Part shown: positions 23,710-33,382 of the stretch, one piece after another
Position numbering within the stretch: position 1 is the stretch's first letter
Layout of the letters: each line of letters opens with the position of its first letter
Assembly: GCA_903882875.1 (NCBI GenBank)
Contig: CAIRYQ010000035.1
Span: 1 to 54,932, forward strand
Reading direction: 5' to 3'
Origin: an uncultured Spartobacteria bacterium
Lineage (GTDB): Bacteria > Verrucomicrobiota > Verrucomicrobiia > Chthoniobacterales > Chthoniobacteraceae
Length of the DNA: 54,932 nt
The notes under the pieces: model-generated
Seen by the model: the letters and a program-made list of their open reading frames with translations, nothing else
What the model was told of the DNA's origin: nothing
The model's database searches: none
Made by a program: the position numbers and the translations under genes

Positions 23710-26700
23710 TCGCGGGGAACCACGGTGAATTTTCCCGATACGCCGCGGCCGTGGACGGTGCGGTCATACATGCTCTCCACGAGCGACGGCGGCACGCTGA
23801 ACGAACCGGCGCATGTCGGGCGCACCGAATACTCGAAGGTTCGTGTCTCGTTTTCGCCGAGATCGCAGAAGAGCAGCGCGCGGTCTTCGCGGACGTCCAC
23901 GTATTCCGTGCCGTCCAGCGTGCCGAGACCGGGCCGCAGCGCGTGTTCCTCGCCTGCGGGTGCGAAGTCGAACGCGCCGGGGAGCAACTCGCTCACCGCG
24001 AGGTGCGCCTGCGCGCTCTTGCTCACGTTACGGATGCTCACACGGATGCGCAGCGGCTCGCCGACTTTCGCCACATCGGTGACGTGATCCTTCTCATCAA
24101 GAATCTCGCGGACAACCTCCAGCCCTCGCGAATCCGGCTCTGTGGACGCCACTCGTTCAAAGCCTGTCTCGATGGTCTGATACCATGCGCCGAGCGCGGG
24201 TGCGCTGTCGTCTTGTGCGAGAAAAAAGCGCACGCCTCCTGCGGCTGAAGCGATCTTCGCCGAGAGCATCCCGGCGCGCGGGCCGACGATCTGTTTCGCA
24301 TCGCCGTTCACGATTTCCGAGATGCCCGCGCGCACGCCGCCGGTCTTTGCGAGCCCGGAGTAGGACTTCAGCGCCATCACCGTCCACGCTGCGGAGAGCG
24401 TGTGGAAATCGCCGCGCTCGACGGCCTCCGTGATGGGACGCAGTTCGTCGTAGCCGAGCGTGCCCGCGATTTCCGGGAAGTGGCGGCACAGCACGGTGAA
24501 CGTCATCGCTTCTCGTGTGAGCTGCGACTCGTAGTAGTAGGACGAGCGCCAGCGCAACTCGTCATTGTCCGGTGCTGCGATGCGCGCTTTCAGATGAAGC
24601 ACGATCAGCCTTTTTGCCTCGTCGTCTTTTTTCAGCAGCCGCCAAGTCGCGGCGAGCCACGCGGCGGAGGGATCTCGCTGCCACAGTTCCTTCGGCACTT
24701 TCGCGTCGAGGAAATCGCGCATCTTGAGCGCGTAGTTCGTCGTTACTTCCTCGTTGCGTGTGAGCAGGTAGATCGCGGCGGCCTGGATGTCGGCGTCGTG
24801 TCGCGTCTGCTCGTAGTGCAGCCGGTTTCCGTCTCGGTGCGGCTCCGGCAGTTTCGCATCTGCCATGAAGCGTAGCCTGCGCAGCGCGGCGTCGAACATC
24901 GGCCCCGGCACGCTGAATCCGCCCGCCTTTGCCTCGGTGAGAAAATGCGCGACATAGACGCTCACATAATCGAGGGCCTCATCGTCCGCGGCGTGGCTCC
25001 AGTAGCCGAAGCCGCCGTTGTTCTGCTGCCTCGTGCGCAGCATCGCGATCGTGTCGCGGATGTTTTTTTCCGCCTCGGATTTTTCAAGGCCGAAGTCCGC
25101 GTCATCGCGCAGCACGAGCCACGGAAATGCGCGGCTGGTGATCTGCTCGCTGCATCCGTGCGGGTACTCGCGCAGGTAAGCGGCGAGCCCGCGAGCCAGG
25201 CCGAGCGGCGTCGTGGAGACGACTGCCTCGCGCTTTGAAAACTCCGCGTGAAAGTCGCCGATCAGTTTCACGTCCTGCGTGTCCTTACGGAACCATCCGC
25301 TCTGCACCACAGCCACGCGCGGCGACGCAGGCCGCACGGACATGGTGGCGCGCTGCTCTGTGCGTTCGTTTCCGGCGCTCGCGGAAAATTTCAGCTCCAC
25401 GTTGCCGAGCGAATCCTTCGTTCGCACTCGGAAGCGCACGGTCACCTCCTTGCCCGTTGGAATGACGACGGGATTCTTCGGCGCCTCGACGATCTCGATC
25501 CCGCCGACAGTCTCCGCGGAGACGGTGACTTGATCCGTGACTGACGCGCCTTCGAGCTGGTTCGCCACAGTGAGCGACGCGGTGAACTCGTCGCCGGGTG
25601 CCGTGAAGAGCGGCGCGTTCGGCGTGAGCACGAACGGGCCTTTCACAATCGTCTGCTTTTCCGCGACGCCCACCGCGTCGGGCGCGACGGCTGCGGCCAT
25701 GATGTTCAGTCGTCCGGAAAAATAATCCGGCACATCGTAGAACACCTCACGGCGCTGCGGGCCGCTTTCGACGATGCCGCTCCAAAACACGACCGGCGCG
25801 GCGCGGTGGCGCTTGAACGGATTCAGCCCGAGCTTCAGTTCCGGCGGCTCGTCGCCGTCGCCGCCGAACGCCTTCGCATTTTTCATCAGTGAAAATTCCG
25901 GCAGCAGCAAGTCGAGCAACTGCCAGGTGCCGACTTCGAGCGACGGCTTGCGGATGAGCGACGCAAGCGGCTGCGGCGCTTTGTAGCTCGTGACGCGGTG
26001 GATTCCATCGTCCACCGCCCACACGACGACGCGCGCCGGGCGCGGCGTGGAAAAGCCGATGCTCACACGTTCGCCGGGCCGCGCACGTTCCGGTGCATCG
26101 AGCGTCACCGCGAGCTGGCGGCGATCCTGTGCGACCTTGAACGGCAGGACGCCGGTGCTGAGCGGGCTGGTGAAAATTTCAGCCGAATCGAGAGCGCGCA
26201 CGAATGCCACGTTCACATACGCGCCGCCTTCGATGCCTTCCGGCACGGTGATGTGTTGCACGCTCGAAGCGGTGTCGCTCCTGAACCACTGCGCCGCGAG
26301 CACGCGGTCGCGCTCGATGGTGATGAGGCCCGCTCCGGCGTAGGGGGCGCGCAGCGAGACTTCGAGCTGCTCGCCGGGCTTCCACACTTTGTCGGGAAGC
26401 GTCATCTCAAGTTCCGTGTCGCGCTCGAGATTGCGCGCGGATTCGCCAGCACCCACGACGTTGAATGGCACCGTACACAGCACCGTTCCCGTGGCATCGC
26501 GCCACTCGTAGCGGAAACGGCCCGCGCGATTCACGGGCAGCGGCACTTTCATCGTCCCGGCGGGCAGCGAGCCGTCGTCGGTCGTGATTTCCTTGTCCAC
26601 TTCGCGCGAGACGTAGGCGAGCGTGCCGTTGTCCTGCTTCGTGAGCACGGAGGTGTGACGTGTCTCGATGAGCACGCGTTTCAGCGCGGTTGCGGCGACG

Positions 26701-29700
26701 GGCTTTGCATCGGCACCGATCACGACAAGCTGGAAAGTGCGCGGCACATCGCGCGGGATGAAATCGAGATCCCCTTCGGCCTTGAAGCCGAGGAGGTAGG
26801 GCTGGCGCGAGACGAGCGTACCGAGCGCACCGCGGACTCCGCGTCCGCCGTCCGTCTCGAATGCCTCCAGATCCACGGCGACGCGGAGCAGCGGTGCGGC
26901 GTACGCATCGAGTGAAAGTGCAAACTGTGCGAGGCCCTCGGCGTCGGTCTTCACTTCTCCGAGTTCGATTTCGCGCTGCTCGAATCGCTCGTGCTTCGGC
27001 AGCCCGAACGTCCAGCCGGGCCATTGCTCGAAGTGCGGTACGCCGGGTGCGACGCGCAGTTTCGCCGTCACGCAACGGTCTGCGGCGGCGATGCCGAAAA
27101 GTGTCTGCACCTCGGCATTCGCGGTGAGTTTTTCCGGCGAGAGCCACGCAGCCTGCGCGGCGGGTTCGAGTTTTGCGGTGAGCTTGAGCCGGTCGGGCTG
27201 GAACTCCTCGACGCGCACGAGCGTGTGGCCGATGTGCAGCGCATCGGAGTCGCTCTCCTCGTCGTCGTGTCGCTTTTTCCTTTTGCCGTCGTCTGGCCGG
27301 CGCAGCTCGATGCGCCACACGCCGGTCGGCGAAGTCTCGGTCGTCGGCAACTTCATTTCGAGGAAGCCGTCAGCGGGCAGTTTCGCAGGGAAGCGTCCGG
27401 CTTCCTCCTCCTTTGCGTGTGTGAGCACGATCTCGACCGGGAGGCCGGCGAGCGAACCGGCCCAGTCACGCTGGCGCACGATGGCGGCGAACTGGATCGG
27501 GTCGCCGGGACGGTAGATGCCGCGTTCGGTGAAAAGTGCGGCGTCGAGTGTAGTGGCGTCGCTCGTCTTCACGCCGCCGACATCGAAGCGCGAGAACTCG
27601 ACTTCACGGTCATTGCGCGACCAGGGGATGAACGCGAGATCCGCGCCTTTGCGGGCGATGAGCGCGACGGGTGTCTTTTCGCGCAGCAGCCCGTCGAGCG
27701 CGGGCAGCGAGGCACGGCCCTGCGGATTCGTGTCGGCCTCGGCCAGCGTGTCGCCATTTTTCGCGAGCGCGGCGATGCGCACGCCGGCGACGGGCGAGCG
27801 ATCCTTGAACGACTGCACGAAGACCTCGCGCGTGCCATCGGAGTTCCGTTTCACGATGAGGCCGAGGTCGGTGATGAGCACGAAGCGCGAATCCCCGCTG
27901 ACGCCACCGCCGTTTTCCGAGGATTTGTCTTCATCATCCCCGTGGTGACGGCGGTGGCGCTGTTCGCTCCGGAGAGCGATCCATTCGGGATCGGGATCGT
28001 TGTCGCGCGGCTCCGCGTCGTCCGCCGTGCGGCGGCGGACACCCTCGACTTCGAGGTAGAAAAGTCCGCGCTGCGAGTCTTCGCCGCCCGGTTCCGCACG
28101 CGCCAGCGCGGGTGCGAAATCGAACGCAGAGTAGTTCGACTCGTGGTCGTTCTTCTTCGCGATGTCCTGCACGGACGAGTGGAAGTGCGCGAGGTTTTCA
28201 AACGAGATGTCGCCGGGAAAGCCGGGCGACTCGAAGCGGCCGTTCGTCTGCGTGACGAGGTGGTTGATCTGCGCGCCGGGGACGCGCGCCAGCGTGTAGC
28301 GCAGGTGGGCCAGGCCGCGCGACTGGATGCTCAGCTTGCGTTCGCCGTTCAACGCGAGGATGCCGCCGCGACCGAGGATGGCCGCACTTTTTTCGAATGC
28401 GGGCACGTCCACGATGACATCGAAATTTTCGCGTGTGACGAAGCCGCCGGGTGCGGGTGTTTCCTTCGGCACGCGGACGAAGAGGCGTGCGGGATCCTGC
28501 GGGACGAGGCGGAAGCCGAAGAGATTCGAGACCGTCGCGGTTCCATCGGCAGCGACGGATTCGAGTGCGATGCGTTTGGATTTCGCGAGCACGGCGTCAG
28601 TCACGTCCGCGGCCTTCCACGGCTGAGTCTTGCCGTCCTTGTCCTTCGGCGGCTGCGGGAGTTGCCACGACTGCGCGGCTTTCGCGACGATGCCCGTGTT
28701 TGCAGCGATGCTGCTTTCGAGGAAGACATACTGCCGCGGCTCGCCCTCGTCGTTCGTCACGAGCTGTGTGCGCGCGCTTTTGAAAAAGAACGCCGAGTAG
28801 CGCGAAGGGCAGGTGATCTTCACCGTGAAAATCCCCTCCGACGGATCGCCTCCCGCGAGTGCGTTCACGCCGGCCGCGAGATCGAAGCGGACGAGGTCCT
28901 CCTTTTCGCCGGGTTTGATCGGTGGCGCGCGGAGGAAGAAACGCAGCGGATTTTTTTCATCGGCGATCACGTGCGGCTTCGCGCCCGGAGCGAAGAGCGG
29001 AGTGGCGCCCATGTTTGAAATGGTGAGGCTCCGCAGGACTTCATCGCGCGAGACGGGCTGGCTGAACGTGACCGTGGCGACGGCCTGCTGCATCGCGGGC
29101 GTTGCGGGATCGATGTAAAAGGAGTCGTCGCTGAATGATGCGGTGAGCCGCGGTGCGCGCCAGTCGTCGGGATGATTCTTTTTCAAGGTGACGGTGCAGT
29201 CCGTCGCAAAAGTGCCGTTGCCGAGTGTGAAGCCGTAGCCCCGCGGTGGCATCCATCCGCCCTGCGGCTCGAAGGTGAGCGTCTTGGAACTTGTCCATTT
29301 CCAAACGCCGGGGACTTCCGGTGAAATGGTGACGGTGCCGGGTGCGGCGTCTTTGCCGATGAGCTGCAAAGGTGCGGCGGGGGCGTCGAAGTGAATGGTC
29401 AGCGGACTGCCCGCGGGCCTTTTCCGCTGCTCGTCCCAGCCGACGGAAGACCAAGCGACCCGCGCCTTCACGTCGCGAATGCGGGACTTCGAAGTGTCGC
29501 TCGCATTCGGATCGGCGGGAGTCGGCGATTTTGCGGCGACGGGCACGGCTTGCGGCTGCTGCGAGCCGAGATGATGACCGATGCGCAACGCGGCAGCGGC
29601 GATGGTCGCGGATACGGCGAGCAGCACGAGCGCCGCGATCACGCGTGAGGTAATCATTTTTGTGATGGCCCGCATCCAGGGCGGGGGAGACCACGCAAGC

Positions 29701-29783
29701 CGGATCGAACCAAATAGGAATGATGGCAGGCGCGTGAACGCGCGTGCAGCAGAGGCGAAAGGACGGAGGATGGTGTGCAGCAT
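23706..29783 (-). CDS. Bacterial alpha-2-macroglobulin (YfhM-like)
   Basis: This is a ~2025-residue exported protein, likely anchored by an N-terminal hydrophobic segment ('VIAALVLLAVSATIAAAALR'). It contains serial MG-type beta domains, including 'TERGIYRPGDPIQFAAIVRQ' and 'DAPERARPGERVSIGF'. The thioester motif occurs in 'YPHGCSEQITSRAFPWLV' near residue 1540, a C-x-E-Q variant (usually CLEQ), followed by the alpha-alpha toroid ('RQQNNGGFGYW') and a receptor-like end. The intact Cys and Gln suggest a functional covalent protease trap. An Asp/Glu/Arg/His-rich insert ('DKSSENGGGVSGDS') interrupts one domain. The frame starts at 29783, but ATGs at 'MRAITKMITSRV' are also possible. Cotranscribed with pbpC. 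Confidence 0.92.
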   Translation of the reverse strand: MLHTILRPFASAARAFTRLPSFLFGSIRLAWSPPPWMRAITKMITSRVIAALVLLAVSATIAAAALRIGHHLGSQQPQAVPVAAKSPTPADPNASDTSKSRIRDVKARVAWSSVGWDEQRKRPAGSPLTIHFDAPAAPLQLIGKDAAPGTVTISPEVPGVWKWTSSKTLTFEPQGGWMPPRGYGFTLGNGTFATDCTVTLKKNHPDDWRAPRLTASFSDDSFYIDPATPAMQQAVATVTFSQPVSRDEVLRSLTISNMGATPLFAPGAKPHVIADEKNPLRFFLRAPPIKPGEKEDLVRFDLAAGVNALAGGDPSEGIFTVKITCPSRYSAFFFKSARTQLVTNDEGEPRQYVFLESSIAANTGIVAKAAQSWQLPQPPKDKDGKTQPWKAADVTDAVLAKSKRIALESVAADGTATVSNLFGFRLVPQDPARLFVRVPKETPAPGGFVTRENFDVIVDVPAFEKSAAILGRGGILALNGERKLSIQSRGLAHLRYTLARVPGAQINHLVTQTNGRFESPGFPGDISFENLAHFHSSVQDIAKKNDHESNYSAFDFAPALARAEPGGEDSQRGLFYLEVEGVRRRTADDAEPRDNDPDPEWIALRSEQRHRRHHGDDEDKSSENGGGVSGDSRFVLITDLGLIVKRNSDGTREVFVQSFKDRSPVAGVRIAALAKNGDTLAEADTNPQGRASLPALDGLLREKTPVALIARKGADLAFIPWSRNDREVEFSRFDVGGVKTSDATTLDAALFTERGIYRPGDPIQFAAIVRQRDWAGSLAGLPVEIVLTHAKEEEAGRFPAKLPADGFLEMKLPTTETSPTGVWRIELRRPDDGKRKKRHDDEESDSDALHIGHTLVRVEEFQPDRLKLTAKLEPAAQAAWLSPEKLTANAEVQTLFGIAAADRCVTAKLRVAPGVPHFEQWPGWTFGLPKHERFEQREIELGEVKTDAEGLAQFALSLDAYAAPLLRVAVDLEAFETDGGRGVRGALGTLVSRQPYLLGFKAEGDLDFIPRDVPRTFQLVVIGADAKPVAATALKRVLIETRHTSVLTKQDNGTLAYVSREVDKEITTDDGSLPAGTMKVPLPVNRAGRFRYEWRDATGTVLCTVPFNVVGAGESARNLERDTELEMTLPDKVWKPGEQLEVSLRAPYAGAGLITIERDRVLAAQWFRSDTASSVQHITVPEGIEGGAYVNVAFVRALDSAEIFTSPLSTGVLPFKVAQDRRQLAVTLDAPERARPGERVSIGFSTPRPARVVVWAVDDGIHRVTSYKAPQPLASLIRKPSLEVGTWQLLDLLLPEFSLMKNAKAFGGDGDEPPELKLGLNPFKRHRAAPVVFWSGIVESGPQRREVFYDVPDYFSGRLNIMAAAVAPDAVGVAEKQTIVKGPFVLTPNAPLFTAPGDEFTASLTVANQLEGASVTDQVTVSAETVGGIEIVEAPKNPVVIPTGKEVTVRFRVRTKDSLGNVELKFSASAGNERTEQRATMSVRPASPRVAVVQSGWFRKDTQDVKLIGDFHAEFSKREAVVSTTPLGLARGLAAYLREYPHGCSEQITSRAFPWLVLRDDADFGLEKSEAEKNIRDTIAMLRTRQQNNGGFGYWSHAADDEALDYVSVYVAHFLTEAKAGGFSVPGPMFDAALRRLRFMADAKLPEPHRDGNRLHYEQTRHDADIQAAAIYLLTRNEEVTTNYALKMRDFLDAKVPKELWQRDPSAAWLAATWRLLKKDDEAKRLIVLHLKARIAAPDNDELRWRSSYYYESQLTREAMTFTVLCRHFPEIAGTLGYDELRPITEAVERGDFHTLSAAWTVMALKSYSGLAKTGGVRAGISEIVNGDAKQIVGPRAGMLSAKIASAAGGVRFFLAQDDSAPALGAWYQTIETGFERVASTEPDSRGLEVVREILDEKDHVTDVAKVGEPLRIRVSIRNVSKSAQAHLAVSELLPGAFDFAPAGEEHALRPGLGTLDGTEYVDVREDRALLFCDLGENETRTFEYSVRPTCAGSFSVPPSLVESMYDRTVHGRGVSGKFTVVPRE

Positions 29784-29960
29784 AGTCCCGGATAGAACGA
29801 ACGCTGCGTGGGCGATCTTTCAGCGATTGCGAAAAATTTCCTGCATGGGCTGCGGCGTGGGTGCGGGTGCGATGGATGGACGGCGTGCCGGGAAAAACGC
29901 GAGTGTCCTCGGATGTGAGTTTTCTCGCCGTGCGCGCCGTGCGCTCGTTACCGTGGACGC

Positions 29961-30599
29961 ATGAATTCCTCGCAAAATGGACGCTGCCGCATCGTGCTCA
30001 CCGGCGGGCCCGGTGGTGGCAAGACGACGGCCGGCGATCTGTTCCGCCGCGAGTTCGGCGAGCGCGTGGTGCTCGTGCCGGAGGCGGCGACGCTGCTTTT
30101 CACGGGCGGCTTTCCGCGCGTGCGGGAGCCATCGGCGGTGCGCGCGCCGCAGCGGGCGATCTTCCATTTGCAGCGAAGCCTGGAGGATGTGCAGAGCGCG
30201 CGCTTTCCGCACCGCATCCTGCTGTGCGACCGCGGCACGGTGGATGGTGCGGCGTACTGGCCTGGCCTGCCGCAGGATTATTTTGAAGCCGTGGGCACAT
30301 CGCTGGATGCGGAGCTGAATCGCTACGATGCGGTGATTTTTTTCGAGAGCGCGGCGGTGGGCGGGAAAAACATCGAGGGCGGAAATCCGATCCGCAATGA
30401 GACGATTGAGCAGGCCGTCGAGCTGGATCGGAAGCTGCGTTCGCTGTGGTCGCAGCACCCGCGTTTCGTGCTCGTGCCGCACAATGATTCCTTTTTCAAA
30501 AAGATCAGCTTCGGGCTCGCGTCGCTCGAAGGAATCGTCACACAGCTCGCGGAGGGGCTGCATCTGGCGGGCAAAAGGACGCCGCGGAAAAAGCGCTGA
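29961..30599 (+). CDS. AAA_28-type P-loop ATPase/kinase
   Basis: This is a 212-residue cytoplasmic protein with Walker A 'GGPGGGKTT' at ~15, 'VVLVPEAATLLFTGGFPR', and the Walker-B-like 'RILLCDRGTVDGAAYWPG'. This layout is that of the AAA_28 / NadR-like nucleoside-kinase-type family. 'EAATLL' and 'DRGxxD' are characteristic. The substrate is unknown. Possibilities include nucleotides or tetraprenyl-like cofactors, and I do not choose. It diverges from the macroglobulin gene, leaving ~180 bases for promoters, and is followed after ~70 bases by a cobalamin riboswitch, so it is not obviously part of that regulated unit. Confidence 0.75.
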   Translation: MNSSQNGRCRIVLTGGPGGGKTTAGDLFRREFGERVVLVPEAATLLFTGGFPRVREPSAVRAPQRAIFHLQRSLEDVQSARFPHRILLCDRGTVDGAAYWPGLPQDYFEAVGTSLDAELNRYDAVIFFESAAVGGKNIEGGNPIRNETIEQAVELDRKLRSLWSQHPRFVLVPHNDSFFKKISFGLASLEGIVTQLAEGLHLAGKRTPRKKR

Positions 30600-30671
30600 C
30601 CGAAAATTTTCTTGCCGCCCCGCTCCGCGCACTGTTGATCGGGCGGCTCAGTTCTTTGCGAGTTCAAACGA

Positions 30672-30842
30672 TAGCTGCCGGTGCGAAGGAACCCCGTGAA
30701 ATCCGGGGGCAGTTGCGCTGCTGTAACTGGATACGACTTCCCAAAGCCAGTCCCGCGAAAGCGGGATGAAGGCGGGAAGGAGGATGGCAAAGCCGAAAGG
30801 CGGAGCCGCAAGCCAGGAGCCAGAATATTTCCCCGGCCGCTC
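30672..30842 (+). promoter_or_regulatory. Cobalamin (B12) riboswitch
   Basis: The leader has the sequence landmarks of the Cobalamin class. GCCGG near 30677 pairs with CCGGC at 30833-30837 as the closing stem. It is followed by GGTGCGAAGGAACCCCGTG (P3 start), a CCCCG/CGGGG hairpin, GCAGTTGCGCTGCTGTAACTGG, a variable GC hairpin, GCCGAAAGGCGGAGCCGC, and a B12 box AGCCAGGAGCCAG (30811-30823). The B12 box departs from the usual GCCAGGAGACC only slightly. Downstream, CTCATTC (30843-30849) can pair with GAATGAG (30900-30906), a possible expression platform upstream of the RBS. It points to the PEP-CTERM gene at 30967. Adenosyl- or methyl-cobalamin binding would be expected to lower expression. Confidence 0.9.
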
Positions 30843-30966
30843 TCATTCGTGGCCTCGTGTGTGCGGGTGTCCTCGACAAAACTTCTTCGCAAAAAAGAAG
30901 AATGAGGGGTCAAAGCTGGCGTGCTGCTCGCACTCCGTTTCGGTCTCTCGAAACCAGGAGTAGAAA

Positions 30967-31899
30967 ATGAAAAAATACATCTTGGCAGGAGTCGGCGTCG
31001 TCACGCTGGCTCTCGCCTCCAGTACCGAAGCCGTCAATGTGTCCTCGGACTTCTCGACAAACCCGCTGACCGGCGGCGGTTGGTCGTTCGGAGTGGGCAG
31101 CAATGCAAACAACCAGCTTACATGGAATCCGGCGGGCAGTTTGCAAGTGCATGTGAACTCCTCGCTGCCGACGGTGCGGCTGGATCTGCCGATCGGCACG
31201 ACGCTCACAACCAGCACGGATTTCACGCTTACAAGCAGGTTCAGCTTCTCCGTCACCAGCGCACCGAACAACGAGGGGATGCAGTTTGCATTTGGCCTTG
31301 TGAACCACGCGCTCACGGGCGGGGATCGCACGGGGACTCCCGCGAATTATGGTTCGGACAACGTGTTCAACACGGTGGAATTCAATTATTTTCCGAACGT
31401 ATCTCCAGCGTATGGCCTGGGGAGAACGCTGACGCCAGCGGTGTTCGGTGCGCAGAGCGGAGGTGGCGATGCGTTCAGCAACTTCGCGTCTGTTTTTGCT
31501 CCCGATTCCGATCTCGGCAAGAATGTCTCGCCCGCTATCAATCAGTTGCCGCAGTCCACGCTCCTGCTGGCGACGCTGAATTATTCTGCGAGCACAAAAA
31601 TGCTGGCGCTCACCATGCAGCAGGTGAACGCAGACTCGTCGCTGACCACGCTGGTCACGGGTGTTCCAGCGCTGGATCTCTCCGGGCTCAGCCCGAGTTT
31701 CGCCGTGGATTCGCTCGCGATCATGGCTTACGCGGACGGCTTTAACGGCGATCCCTCTTCATCACCGCAAACGGCGCTCGTCGGCGACATGAGCATCCAG
31801 CAAATTGCCGTGTCGTCGCCTGTCCCAGAGCCTGCGGCTGGCCTGCTGATCTTCTGCTCCGGCGGTGTGCTGGCACTGTTTCGGAGGCGGCGTGCGTAG
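30967..31899 (+). CDS. PEP-CTERM exported protein
   Basis: This is a 310-residue protein with a signal peptide ('MKKYILAGVGVVTLALASST', cleavage after 'STEA') and a C-terminal sorting signal, 'VPEPAAGLLIFCSGG' then a hydrophobic stretch and 'RRRR'. This is the PEP-CTERM signal recognised by an exosortase (not in the window). The middle is Ser/Thr/Asn/Gly rich and resembles a beta-sandwich, lectin-like surface protein ('GMQFAFGLVNHALTGG', 'LDLSGLSPSFAVDSLAIM'). A good RBS (AGGAG, 7 bases upstream) precedes the ATG. It is the first gene after the cobalamin riboswitch and is followed 18 bases later by a prepilin-like gene. A role in B12 capture is inferred only from the riboswitch. Confidence 0.9.
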   Translation: MKKYILAGVGVVTLALASSTEAVNVSSDFSTNPLTGGGWSFGVGSNANNQLTWNPAGSLQVHVNSSLPTVRLDLPIGTTLTTSTDFTLTSRFSFSVTSAPNNEGMQFAFGLVNHALTGGDRTGTPANYGSDNVFNTVEFNYFPNVSPAYGLGRTLTPAVFGAQSGGGDAFSNFASVFAPDSDLGKNVSPAINQLPQSTLLLATLNYSASTKMLALTMQQVNADSSLTTLVTGVPALDLSGLSPSFAVDSLAIMAYADGFNGDPSSSPQTALVGDMSIQQIAVSSPVPEPAAGLLIFCSGGVLALFRRRRA

Positions 31900-31917
31900 C
31901 GCGTCAATCTTACCGTT

Positions 31918-32670
31918 GTGAAAAAGGCGTTCACCCTGCTCGAACTGCTCGTGGTGATCGCGATCATCGCCATTGTCAGCAGCCTGCTCATTTCCTCGGT
32001 GTCGAGGGCGAAGGTGGCGAGCGCGCGGGCCATCAGCGCGCATTCGCTGAGCGAGATGATCGCGGCGGGAAATTTCTATCGCGCGGAACACGACAACAGT
32101 TTTTGGCCCTATCGGGAAAGCGTGGCGGGCGGCGTGCAGTGGTGGTTTGGATTCGAGACGACGGCCTCGTCGAAGTTGCCGGAAGGCAAGCGCACCTGCG
32201 ATTATTCCAAAGGACCGCTGGGCGGGTATGCGAGCGCGTCGGGCGGAGTGAAGGCCGATCCTGCGTTCGTTCAATTCAGCCCGCAGCTGAAGCCGAAGTA
32301 TCAGAACGGAAATTTCGGCTACGGCTACAACAACCTGCTGGCGGCCGATTCCGCCGGTGTGCCGCGCAATGCTGCGCAGATCGCCGAGCCGTCGCAGATG
32401 ATCGTGTTTGCGACTTGCGCGCAGGTTAACACATTTCAGGCTCCCGCATCATCGAAGCGCCCGATGATCGAGGAATTCTACATGATTGATAACATGCAAA
32501 GGACGGCACATTTCCGCCACGGCAGCGATGCGCTCGCGGCATTTCTCGACGGGAGCGTGCGCCCGCTGAGCATGGATTCGGACATGCTTCCGGGCAGCCT
32601 GGATTCGCGGATGCCGTCGGCGAACATCGGGGTTTTCAAGACGAACTACGTGAAGCAGGCCGATTGGTGA
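31918..32670 (+). CDS. Type II secretion / type IV prepilin-like protein with H-X-DG-type end
   Basis: This is a 250-residue protein with a GTG start. The N-terminus 'MKKAFTLLELLVVIAIIAIV' is a prepilin leader, cleaved before Phe, with Glu at position +5 and a hydrophobic helix. The C-terminal 'FRHGSDALAAFLDGSVRPLS' is the H-x-G...DG signature common to Planctomycetes/Verrucomicrobia prepilin-like proteins (DUF1559-like). The central region has 'YGYNNLLAADSAGVPRNAAQ' and 'PSQMIVFATCAQV', also typical. It would be processed by PilD and assembled or retained in the envelope. It lies 18 bases after the PEP-CTERM gene and so is probably under the same riboswitch. Confidence 0.9.
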   Translation: MKKAFTLLELLVVIAIIAIVSSLLISSVSRAKVASARAISAHSLSEMIAAGNFYRAEHDNSFWPYRESVAGGVQWWFGFETTASSKLPEGKRTCDYSKGPLGGYASASGGVKADPAFVQFSPQLKPKYQNGNFGYGYNNLLAADSAGVPRNAAQIAEPSQMIVFATCAQVNTFQAPASSKRPMIEEFYMIDNMQRTAHFRHGSDALAAFLDGSVRPLSMDSDMLPGSLDSRMPSANIGVFKTNYVKQADW

Positions 32671-32826
32671 ATGCCGCGCTCGCGTGCTCGAACAGTTTGA
32701 AGTCTTCTGTCTTTGTCTTGCTTCTGGCTCGCGCTCGTCGCCCCGTTTTTTCGAGAGTAAGTGGAGTCGCGCGCCAAAGCAAAAAAGTTCCACTGCTACG
32801 AAACTGATACCTCATCGCCTCCCATC

Positions 32827-33339
32827 ATGCGCTCCGCGTGTTTCTCCATCTGCAATTCACCGATCGCCAGCCTCGCCGCCGCTGCTGCTCCGCATGCGGA
32901 CGGCTGGCGGCACTGGGTGTCGGACAGGGTGCTCTGGTGTGGCATCGCCGCGGTCGCGCTGCTCGTGCTCTCGCTCCTGCTGCGCGGGATGCTGAAGGTG
33001 ATCACGCTCGCGCTTTTTGTTGTGCTCGCGTGCGGCGCGATTTATTTTCTCCGCGACACTTGGGAACATCGCTCGGAGCTGTTGCCACGCGAATGGGCCG
33101 CGCTCGCCGAGCGGACGCTGGAATCGCCCAAGGCGCGTGAGGCGTGGCAGGCCGTGCAGGCAGAACTCGGGCATCTTTCCGCGACTGCACGCGAGCGTCT
33201 TGCCGCCGGCACGGACAGCGCGCGGCGCACGGTGCAGACGAAGCTCGAGGCAAAGGCGCGCGAACTTCGCAAGGACGGCAGCAACGCGGAGGCGGAGCAG
33301 ATCGCGCGGCTCGCGGAAATGATGGGGAAGCAGAAGTAG
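32827..33339 (+). CDS. Small membrane protein with helical cytoplasmic/periplasmic tail
   Basis: This is a ~170-residue protein with two closely spaced hydrophobic segments ('VLWCGIAAVALLVLSLLLRG', then 'VITLALFVVLACGAIYFL') at ~36-77, followed by a charged helical region ('EWAALAERTLESPKAREAWQ', 'LEAKARELRKDG') likely to form a coiled coil. No family is recognised. It precedes the giant three-gene operon by ~140 bases that include a strong hairpin, so it may be a separate unit. The frame is open to a GTG at 32761. I prefer the ATG at 32827, since the extra residues look random. About 155 bases before it hold no gene. Confidence 0.65.
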   Translation: MRSACFSICNSPIASLAAAAAPHADGWRHWVSDRVLWCGIAAVALLVLSLLLRGMLKVITLALFVVLACGAIYFLRDTWEHRSELLPREWAALAERTLESPKAREAWQAVQAELGHLSATARERLAAGTDSARRTVQTKLEAKARELRKDGSNAEAEQIARLAEMMGKQK

Positions 33340-33382
33340 CCGCGTAGCCGGTGACTTCGGCGGCGAAATGGCGGATTCACGG

